Below, one piece after another: positions 54,805 through 61,800 of a stretch of 64,000 nt of DNA; the first letter of the stretch is position 1, and each line of letters starts with the position of its first letter. The notes below the pieces were generated by a model that saw only the letters and a program-made list of their open reading frames with translations, had not been told where the DNA came from and searched no databases. The position numbers were made by a program, and so were the translations under genes. Origin of the DNA: Bacteroidaceae bacterium (GTDB taxonomy: Bacteria > Bacteroidota > Bacteroidia > Bacteroidales > Bacteroidaceae); NCBI GenBank assembly GCA_017529865.1, contig JAFXNA010000018.1, positions 41,138-105,137 of the forward strand, read 5' to 3'.

Positions 54805-56523
54805 ATGTTCGACATGATGATGAATTCTTTTAGTAATTGTCTCAGGCATCCAGATAAGCTTTTCTCTGGATTTCGATTGCTGCTAATAGGAATCGGATTC
54901 ATGTTTTGTGTCAGCACTTCTGCCCAGTTCCTCATCAATGGTATACAGCCCAAGTACGACAAGCGAACCCATTCATTTCTTGTTGCCATTCCACAAAGCT
55001 ATTGGGGACAGGACTATCATGCAACCTTATCCCTGACAACCAATTCATCATGGCAGAATGCATGGATTGACGGACAACCTTTGCCGCAAGCTGTTACTTT
55101 TAAGAACATCAACCCAGACAACGTCTATACCATCCGTGCATTCACAGATGGAGAATACACTGACTATACATTGGCATTTACCTATCTGCCTATCCTACAA
55201 CTAACAGGCAACTTTAACAATGATTATTCATTGGGAGGAGTCAGTTTGCAGATGCCTGGAGAATCCCAGCGAACCATGAAAGCCAATATAAAATGGAGAG
55301 GTGGAACATCCAATGCAGAAGACAGACACAAGAAGAACTACAAAATACAATTCGTAGATGATAAGGGTGTAACAAAAGACTATTCATTCTTCTCTCTCCG
55401 AAGTGATGACGATTGGATTCTTGATGCAGGTCAAGTAGATATGTTCAGATTACGCAATATGATAGCTTCTAAACTCTGGAATGACTTTGCTACCAAACCA
55501 TATTATGCATCAGCCACATCAGGTGTACACACTGCTTCAAGAGGAGAAGTCGTAGAAGTATTTCTGAATGACGAATATCAAGGCATCTATAATTTCTGCG
55601 AACCTATCGACAGAAAACAATTGAAACTGAAAAAATATGATGAAAACACCTCCCAGATACATGGTGGACTTTGGAAAGCAACTGGATGGGGGTATTCTTT
55701 ATTCTGGGATATTCCTGAAACCATGTACGACAACACACAACCTACATGGGATGTGTTTGAACTGAAATATCCTAAGATAGAGGATGCTTGCCCGTCTGAC
55801 TACAGTTCCTTATACGATGCCATCTGCTTTGTAAGTGATTCAAACAACGTGCATTTTGCCGAAGAGATTGATAAGTATATTGATATTCCAGTATATATCG
55901 ATTATTACCTGTTTGTCAACTTGCTCAATGCTTATGACCTTTGTGGGAAAAACCTCTACTGGGCAGTGTACGACAAACAGCAATCTAAGAAAATCACACT
56001 TGCTTTGTGGGATATGGACAGTACAGTAGGTCAGAATTTTACAAACGACTCTATACCTGATTATGTTGCTTACGATTATGCCATTCTTAATACTACCAAT
56101 ATTGGTTTAAGGTTATTAGAAACTGATGCAGACGGTTATAAACAAAAGGTGATGAACCGCTATTTTGAACTGCGAAATACCTATTTTTCCTTAAACTATC
56201 TGACAAATACATACCGTTATTATTATGATTTGATGAAGGATAGTGGAGCTGCTGCACGTGAGGAACAGCGTTGGAGTGGGGATAGTGACATTGCATTTCT
56301 TACTTTGAACTTTGATAAAGAATATACATATATCATTGACTGGATTGAACATAGGTTACAATACTTGGATCAGTATTTCTCAAACGACCTACCCCAATCT
56401 GGTATTCATACTGCTACCAATGATGCTGTTACCAATCGCAGATATACCATTTCAGGCATTCAGGTGCAACCATCATATAAAGGAATCCTAATCATCAACG
56501 GTAAAAAGTATTTAGTCAAATGA
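54805..56523 (+). CDS. CotH-kinase-family secreted protein
   Basis: 572 residues. A signal peptide follows a polar N-terminus (hydrophobic segment near 25-38, ending STSAQ); a later Met may be the start. The CotH fold covers about 110-480: NIKWRGGTSN, HKKNYKIQF, WILDAGQVDMFRLRN, EVFLNDEYQGIYNFCEPIDR, and LALWDMDSTVGQNF near 400. In spores CotH phosphorylates coat proteins; bacterial surface relatives are uncharacterised and the protein kinase motif is not easily judged. The end carries the shared tail YKGILIINGKKYLVK. The stop overlaps the pectinesterase start by 4 bp. Confidence 0.88.
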   Translation: MFDMMMNSFSNCLRHPDKLFSGFRLLLIGIGFMFCVSTSAQFLINGIQPKYDKRTHSFLVAIPQSYWGQDYHATLSLTTNSSWQNAWIDGQPLPQAVTFKNINPDNVYTIRAFTDGEYTDYTLAFTYLPILQLTGNFNNDYSLGGVSLQMPGESQRTMKANIKWRGGTSNAEDRHKKNYKIQFVDDKGVTKDYSFFSLRSDDDWILDAGQVDMFRLRNMIASKLWNDFATKPYYASATSGVHTASRGEVVEVFLNDEYQGIYNFCEPIDRKQLKLKKYDENTSQIHGGLWKATGWGYSLFWDIPETMYDNTQPTWDVFELKYPKIEDACPSDYSSLYDAICFVSDSNNVHFAEEIDKYIDIPVYIDYYLFVNLLNAYDLCGKNLYWAVYDKQQSKKITLALWDMDSTVGQNFTNDSIPDYVAYDYAILNTTNIGLRLLETDADGYKQKVMNRYFELRNTYFSLNYLTNTYRYYYDLMKDSGAAAREEQRWSGDSDIAFLTLNFDKEYTYIIDWIEHRLQYLDQYFSNDLPQSGIHTATNDAVTNRRYTISGIQVQPSYKGILIINGKKYLVK

Positions 56524-57815
56524 AATCTATATTATTGACCATAGTCCTATGCTTCTTGACTCTGATCTGCCAGGCTCAAAACAAATGGATGTACGACTTT
56601 ATTGTACCTGACAATGGAAATTTCGTACAAGCCATTCAGGCAGCCAACAACAGGCCAGACAAACAGCGCAGATATAGAATTTTTGTACGTGCCAGCTATC
56701 ATAGAATCAAAGGTGAAGGCAATATCATCTCAACTGTTGAAAATGGCAATCGAGTGGAGTTTCCAAGCCCTATGACCACCCTCACAGCCCCCAATACCTC
56801 TATCATAGGCGACAGCTGGCAAACCACCCAGATTGAGAACTGCCCCCAACACGAAGGCATCAGCATCACCAGTACCCTGTTCTGCAAGGGTGCCGACAAT
56901 ACTTACATTCAGGACATAGAGTTCTGGTCCAATTATAAGAACGACCCCAATGCCTTTGCCAATCGGGCTGTGGCTCTCAATGAAAAGAACTGCCAGGGAA
57001 ACATCCTGAAGAACGTGAGTCTGCTCAGCACTCAGGATACATATTATACAAATGATGGAGGAACCACCTATTTGGAAGATTGCCGCATCAGTGGCACTGT
57101 GGATTTCATCTGTGGAGGTGGTACTGTCTATTTCAACCATTGTGACATCCGCTTATTGGCCCGTGGAAAGACAGGTAGCAGAGATGTCATCACAGCCCCG
57201 GCTACTGCTGCTGGCAGCCAATACGGCTATGTCTTTGCAGATTGCTACATTGATGGAGATGTTGACCAGAATGGAAAATACCACTTAGGGCGTCCTTGGA
57301 AGAATGCTCCACGCTGTGTATTCCTCAATTGTTCGATGAATGTCACCCCTTCGCCAGAGGGATGGTGTGAGATGCATGGCACGGTTCCTGCCTTGTTTGC
57401 TGAATATAATAGCACAGACGGTTATTTCAGTCTGCTTGATATGAGCAAACGTAAGACAGTGTTCAATAACACCAATGGACAGCCTGTTCAGGTCAGCTAT
57501 AAGCCTGAATTGACCGATCAAGAGGCTGAAGCATACACAGTAGATAAGGTGTTTCCTGGATGGTATCCCGAAGACAAAGCATCCCAAGTACGACCTCCTG
57601 TGCTGAAAGCCAAAGGCAAGGTCATTACTTGGGAAGATATTCCAGAAGCTGGATGCTATGCAATATGTAGAGACCGTAAAATCATTGCTTTTACCATGCA
57701 ACCTACCTATACTGTAGGACAAACCTATGAAGGAGCTTGCTATAGTGTACGTTGTGCCAATTGGTATGGAGGCTTAGGTCCTCGAAGCGATGAAGTGGTC
57801 TATCCTTTCCGCTGA
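56520..57815 (+). CDS. Pectinesterase (CE8 family)
   Basis: 431 residues. Signal peptide ending CQAQ near residue 20. The right-handed beta-helix enzyme removes methyl groups from pectin. Catalytic signatures are present: QDTYY (first Asp region), GTVDFICGGG (second Asp), and LGRPWK (Arg). The last 120 residues form an additional Ig/fibronectin-like domain (WEDIPEAGCYAICRDRKIIAF) with an unusual end. It overlaps the CotH gene by 4 bp. Together with the GH127 enzyme at 24 kb it points to plant pectin as a nutrient. Confidence 0.93.
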   Translation: MKSILLTIVLCFLTLICQAQNKWMYDFIVPDNGNFVQAIQAANNRPDKQRRYRIFVRASYHRIKGEGNIISTVENGNRVEFPSPMTTLTAPNTSIIGDSWQTTQIENCPQHEGISITSTLFCKGADNTYIQDIEFWSNYKNDPNAFANRAVALNEKNCQGNILKNVSLLSTQDTYYTNDGGTTYLEDCRISGTVDFICGGGTVYFNHCDIRLLARGKTGSRDVITAPATAAGSQYGYVFADCYIDGDVDQNGKYHLGRPWKNAPRCVFLNCSMNVTPSPEGWCEMHGTVPALFAEYNSTDGYFSLLDMSKRKTVFNNTNGQPVQVSYKPELTDQEAEAYTVDKVFPGWYPEDKASQVRPPVLKAKGKVITWEDIPEAGCYAICRDRKIIAFTMQPTYTVGQTYEGACYSVRCANWYGGLGPRSDEVVYPFR

Positions 57816-57816
57816 T

Positions 57817-58200
57817 TTAGAAAGGCAGGTCATCAGTTGAATCCTCAGCCTCGAATGTAGGCAATGGCTCTGGAGCAGCTGTTGGCAGAGGTACATCGGT
57901 TGCAGGAGCAGCTGCCTGCTGGTCTGCTGTCACTCTATCTACTTTCCATGCACGGATATCATTATACCAACGTCCCTGGTACTCACGGGCATTGATATCA
58001 AATGAAACTGTTATCTCTTCGCCAACCTGAATATTAAACTGACTGATTTTGTCTTCTCCAAACACATTGAAACACATACGACGAGGATATTGTTCGTTGG
58101 TTTCAATCACATAATCCTGCATTTTCCAAGGATTTCCCGATGTCTTTGATATGCCGCCTCTTGCTTCGAGCACAGCAATTACTTTACCTGTTAATTCCAT
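57817..58200 (-). CDS. DUF3127 family protein (OB-fold-like)
   Basis: 127 residues. The domain (about 1-92) reads MELTGKVIAVLEARGG, GNPWKMQDYVIET, RRMCFNVFGEDKI, WYNDIRAWKV, the pattern of DUF3127. The fold resembles an OB fold of single-strand DNA-binding type, and the acidic tail ending DSTDDLPF is very like the C-terminal tip of SSB proteins that docks partner proteins. A role in DNA replication or repair is therefore plausible, in keeping with dnaN next door, which it diverges from. It is convergent with the pectinesterase, only 1 bp apart. Confidence 0.9.
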   Translation of the reverse strand: MELTGKVIAVLEARGGISKTSGNPWKMQDYVIETNEQYPRRMCFNVFGEDKISQFNIQVGEEITVSFDINAREYQGRWYNDIRAWKVDRVTADQQAAAPATDVPLPTAAPEPLPTFEAEDSTDDLPF

Positions 58201-58293
58201 ATTTATTACTTAAAAAACATGCGAATTTACGAAAATTTTATGCAACTACAATAAATTTCGCAAGAATTCTTTCAATAATTCAAAACTATTAGT

Positions 58294-58301
58294 TAATTTT
58301 G
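58294..58301 (+). promoter_or_regulatory. -7 element (TAATTTTG) for dnaN
   Basis: TAATTTTG lies 69 bp before the dnaN ATG in the divergent gap with the DUF3127 gene. No convincing -33 element. Confidence 0.5.
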
Positions 58302-58369
58302 TAGTCCAAAGCGCCGATTAGGTGAAAAAATGTGCTTAAAAGAAGACTAATTAAACCAAATAACAAGAT

Positions 58370-59494
58370 ATGAATTTCAAAGTTTCAAGTACGACAATCT
58401 GTAACCGTTTACAGACCTTAAACAAAGTAATCAATTCAAAGAATGCATTGACCATCCTCGAAAGCATTCTCTTTGAACTTCAAGATAACATCTTGAAGAT
58501 GACAGCATCAGATGGTGATATCACCCTGGTTTCTACCCTCGAAGTGAATGCAGCTGAAGGAAGTGGTAAATTCGCATTGAATGCAACCCAGATTATCAAT
58601 GGACTGAAAGAAATTGCCGATCAGCCTGTGAAGATTACCATCAACGACAATGACTTCAAGGTTGTCATCAAGTACCAGAATGGTAAGTGTGAGTTTACTG
58701 GCCAGAGTGGCGAAGACTTCCCTCAGATGAAGGGTGTCAGCGCAGACGCTCAGGTAGTTACTATTGACAATAATTCACTGTTCAATGGCATCAACAAGGC
58801 ATTGTTTGCTACTGCTGATGATGAACTGCGTCCAGTGATGAATGGTATCTACTTCGACATCATGCCTGATAACATTACCTTTGTAGCCAGTGATGGACAT
58901 AAGTTGGTGCGCAATCGCAATTTCTCTACCCATAGTGAGCAGAGCACATCGTTCATCCTGCCAAAGAAACCTGCTAAGACACTGAAGGACATCTTGGTAA
59001 AAGACGAAAGTGAGGCTACTCTCAAGTTGGATACTAACTTTGCAGAAATCAGCATTGAGAACTATGTACTCAGCTGCCGACTGATTGAGGGACGCTATCC
59101 TAACTACAACTCTGTCATTCCAAAGGACAACCCATTCAAGGTTCGCATTGACCGTCAGTCACTCATTGGTGCCCTGCGTCGTGTGTTGGTATTTGCTAAC
59201 CAAAGCACAAACCTCATCAAGGTACGTCTGTCTAACAACACACTGATGGTTTCATCTTCAGACAATGAGTTTGCTACCAATGCTGAGGAAAGCATCACTT
59301 GTGAATATGAAGGCAATCCAATGAACATTGGTTTCAAAGGTCCTTTCCTCGTTGATATTCTCAACAGCATCACTTCACAGGAAGTTATCTTCGAACTGGC
59401 AGACCCAAGCCGTGCTGGTGTCATTGTTCCTGCTCAGCAAGAAGAGAACGAAGACCTGCTGATGTTGCTCATGCCAATGATGTTGAATGACTAA
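58370..59494 (+). CDS. dnaN: DNA polymerase III beta sliding clamp
   Basis: 374 residues, full length. The clamp encircles DNA and holds the polymerase. Three repeated clamp domains are recognisable: TICNRLQTLNKVINSKNALTIL-type start, FATADDELRPVMNGIYFD opening the second domain, and the C-terminal end with LLMLLMPMML. It leads a group with a DnaQ-like exonuclease (3 bp later), coaC and coaB. dnaA is not in the window. Confidence 0.97.
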   Translation: MNFKVSSTTICNRLQTLNKVINSKNALTILESILFELQDNILKMTASDGDITLVSTLEVNAAEGSGKFALNATQIINGLKEIADQPVKITINDNDFKVVIKYQNGKCEFTGQSGEDFPQMKGVSADAQVVTIDNNSLFNGINKALFATADDELRPVMNGIYFDIMPDNITFVASDGHKLVRNRNFSTHSEQSTSFILPKKPAKTLKDILVKDESEATLKLDTNFAEISIENYVLSCRLIEGRYPNYNSVIPKDNPFKVRIDRQSLIGALRRVLVFANQSTNLIKVRLSNNTLMVSSSDNEFATNAEESITCEYEGNPMNIGFKGPFLVDILNSITSQEVIFELADPSRAGVIVPAQQEENEDLLMLLMPMMLND

Positions 59495-59497
59495 GCA

Positions 59498-60271
59498 ATG
59501 AAACTGAACCTAAATAAACCCATCGTATTCTTCGATTTGGAGACTACAGGAATTGATGTAGCAAAGGACCATATTGTGGAACTTTGCTACATTAAGATTT
59601 ATCCTTGTGGCAATGAGAAGTCTGAGTCAATGCGCATTCGTCCTGTTGATGCATTTGGCAATACTGTCCATATTCCTGAGCAGGCTTCTGCCGTTCATGG
59701 CATCTATGACGATGATGTGAAGGATTGCCCTACATTTAAGGATATAGCCAATGATCTACTGAATATTCTGCAAGATAGCGACTTGGCAGGTTATAACTCC
59801 AATCACTTCGACATACCTCTGTTGGTCGAAGAATTTTTGCGGATAGGTATTAATTTAGACTTGTCGAACAGCAAGTTTGTCGATGTGTGTGTAATCTTCA
59901 AGAAGATGGAACAGCGCACTCTTTCAGCTGCCTATAAGTTCTATTGCAAGAAAGACCTTGAGAATGCACACTCTGCTTTGGCAGATACCCGTGCTACAGT
60001 CGATGTACTTGAAGCCCAACTCGATGTCTACCCAGAACTTGTCAATGACATACAGAATCTTTCTGATTTCTCATCCAACCCCAATCAACTTGATTTTGCA
60101 GGAAAAGTCATCAAAAACGACAAAGGCCAGGCAATATTCAACTTCGGTAAGTACAGAGGTCAGGTTGTGAAAGAAGTATTCGACAAAGACCCAGGCTATT
60201 ACACTTGGATTATGCAAGGCGACTTCACCCTTAATACCAAACAAGTAATCAAGAAGATTAAACTCACCTAA
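59498..60271 (+). CDS. DnaQ-like 3'-5' exonuclease
   Basis: 257 residues. DEDDh-type exonuclease: VFFDLETTGID holds the first Asp-Glu pair, YNSNHFDIPLL the second Asp, and AHSALADTRAT the catalytic His and final Asp. Residues after about 195 (FNFGKYRGQVVKEVF, PGYYTWIMQGDF) form a small extra domain often found at the end of such Bacteroidota proteins. Possibly the proofreading subunit or a repair exonuclease. It starts 3 bp after dnaN, which favours a link to replication. Confidence 0.93.
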   Translation: MKLNLNKPIVFFDLETTGIDVAKDHIVELCYIKIYPCGNEKSESMRIRPVDAFGNTVHIPEQASAVHGIYDDDVKDCPTFKDIANDLLNILQDSDLAGYNSNHFDIPLLVEEFLRIGINLDLSNSKFVDVCVIFKKMEQRTLSAAYKFYCKKDLENAHSALADTRATVDVLEAQLDVYPELVNDIQNLSDFSSNPNQLDFAGKVIKNDKGQAIFNFGKYRGQVVKEVFDKDPGYYTWIMQGDFTLNTKQVIKKIKLT

Positions 60272-60283
60272 TATTATTATACT

Positions 60284-60826
60284 ATGCTAAAAGGAAAACA
60301 TATCGTATTGGGGATCACAGGCAGTATAGCAGCCTATAAAGCCTGTCTGATTATTCGTGGACTAATTAAGCAAGGTGCAGAGGTGCAGGTAGTCATTACT
60401 CCAGCAGGAAAAGAGTTTATCACTCCCATCACCCTTTCTGCATTGACCAGTAAACCAGTCATCAGTGAGTTTTTTGCTCAGCGCGATGGTACTTGGCATT
60501 CACATGTCGACCTTGGTCTCTGGGCTGATGCCATGTTGATTGCTCCAGCTACAGCCAGCACCATAGGTAAGATGGCAAATGGTATAGCCGACAATATGCT
60601 CATCACCACCTATCTGTCCATGAAGGCACCTGTGTTCATTGCTCCTGCAATGGACCTCGATATGTATGCCCATCCATCCACTCAGCGCAATTTGGAAACC
60701 CTGAAGTCGTATGGTAATCATATCATCGAACCAGGTACAGGTTTCCTTGCCAGCCATCTTGAAGGAAAAGGACGAATGGAAGAACCCGAAAACATTATCA
60801 AAATCTTAGATGACTATTTCAAATAA
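60284..60826 (+). CDS. coaC: Phosphopantothenoylcysteine decarboxylase (CoaC half of a split coaBC)
   Basis: 180 residues. It decarboxylates phosphopantothenoylcysteine with FMN in coenzyme A synthesis. GITGSIAAYKAC is at 10-21, the catalytic His region is WHSHVDLG near 71, APAMDLDMY near 124 matches the PxMNxxMW motif, and FLASHLEGKGRMEEPE is the substrate-clamp region, where the usual Cys is a Ser. In most Bacteroidota the protein continues into CoaB; here it stops right after the domain. The CoaB frame begins 16 bp before this stop. Confidence 0.92.
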   Translation: MLKGKHIVLGITGSIAAYKACLIIRGLIKQGAEVQVVITPAGKEFITPITLSALTSKPVISEFFAQRDGTWHSHVDLGLWADAMLIAPATASTIGKMANGIADNMLITTYLSMKAPVFIAPAMDLDMYAHPSTQRNLETLKSYGNHIIEPGTGFLASHLEGKGRMEEPENIIKILDDYFK

Positions 60827-61514
60827 TAATAATTCTTTTCCCCTTGAGGGGGAACCGAAGGGGGCTCACATCTTGATTACAGCTGGACCAACTTACGAAA
60901 AAATAGATCCAGTCCGTTTCATTGGCAACTATTCCTCTGGCAAGATGGGAATAGCGCTTGCTGAGGAATGCTTGAATAGAAGAATGCAAGTTGAATTAGT
61001 TCTTGGACCTGTCACCATTCAATCACCAATCTTCACACATCCTAGTCTGCATCTCACCAATGTAGAATCAGCCCAGCAGATGTACGAAGCTTGTATGGAT
61101 ATCTATCCACGAATGAATGCAGCCATTCTCTGTGCAGCAGTAGCTGATTTTACACCAGAGACAGTAGCACCCAATAAAATAAAACGTAAAGGTGATGAGC
61201 TCATCATACGTCTCAAGCCTACAAAAGACATTGCAGCTGCATTGGGAAAGATAAAGACTGATAATCAGCTCTTAGTAGGTTTTGCACTAGAAACCAATGA
61301 TGAGGAAACCAATGCCCAAGATAAGATGAAGCGTAAAAACTTCGATTTCATCGTACTTAATTCACTTAACGATCAGGGAGCTGGCTTCCGTCATGATACC
61401 AATAAAATCACCATTATCAGCCAGACAAGCAAAACAGAATATCCTCTGAAAGAGAAGAAAGCCTGTGCAGTAGATATCATCGATGAACTGGAAAAGTTGT
61501 TAACAAAGTGTTGA
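60810..61514 (+). CDS. coaB: Phosphopantothenate-cysteine ligase (CoaB half of a split coaBC)
   Basis: 234 residues. It joins cysteine to phosphopantothenate using CTP. Catalytic signatures: ITAGPTYEKIDPVRFIGNYSSGKMG near 24-48 with the conserved Asn, AAVADFTP near 110, and the Lys in NKIKRKGDE. The first 19 residues (MTISNNNNSFPLEGEPKGA) are not of the family; they are encoded by an AAT run and a copy of the GC-rich hairpin repeat (60836-60867). The frame is +1 relative to coaC and the 17-bp overlap should couple translation. All core residues are kept, so the split is likely functional. Confidence 0.92.
   Translation: MTISNNNNSFPLEGEPKGAHILITAGPTYEKIDPVRFIGNYSSGKMGIALAEECLNRRMQVELVLGPVTIQSPIFTHPSLHLTNVESAQQMYEACMDIYPRMNAAILCAAVADFTPETVAPNKIKRKGDELIIRLKPTKDIAAALGKIKTDNQLLVGFALETNDEETNAQDKMKRKNFDFIVLNSLNDQGAGFRHDTNKITIISQTSKTEYPLKEKKACAVDIIDELEKLLTKC
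60836..60867. repeat. GC-rich hairpin repeat at the coaC/coaB junction
   Basis: Reads CCCCTTGAGGGGG then ACCGAAGGGGGCTC; CCCC pairs with GGGG around TTGA. Its reverse complement closely resembles the copy at 23286-23318 in the LRR gene. It is translated as FPLEGEPKGA. Confidence 0.65.
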
Positions 61515-61718
61515 AAACCTGTTGAAAACTTTTTGAAAAAAAGTGACAAAAAAATTTGGTCGTTTAGAAAAAAAATATACCAAAACTTTATTTGAAATCA
61601 CCAAGAAAAAAAGCAATTTTTTTTCAAGAAAATATCAACAAATTATCAACAATAAAACATATACCTAAATCATTATCTTTCAATGACTTAATAGGAGTTA
61701 TCAACATAATTTTCAACA
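61509..61718. other. AT-rich gap with DnaA-box-like 9-mers (weak oriC candidate)
   Basis: Six 9-mers: TGTTGAAAA at 61509 and 61520 (complement TTTTCAACA), ATATCAACA at 61632, TTATCAACA at 61643 and 61698, and TTTTCAACA at 61710. TTATCAACA differs from the common DnaA box TTATCCACA by one base. Very AT-rich DNA follows to 61800. dnaN lies 2 kb to the left. Against it, genes to the left are mostly transcribed toward this point, unlike a typical origin. Confidence 0.35.
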
Positions 61719-61800
61719 TAATATCATCATCATTCATTTATTTTTAAATAAGAATAAAAAATAAAATATTTATAATAATATTTGAAATTTTGTAGATAAC

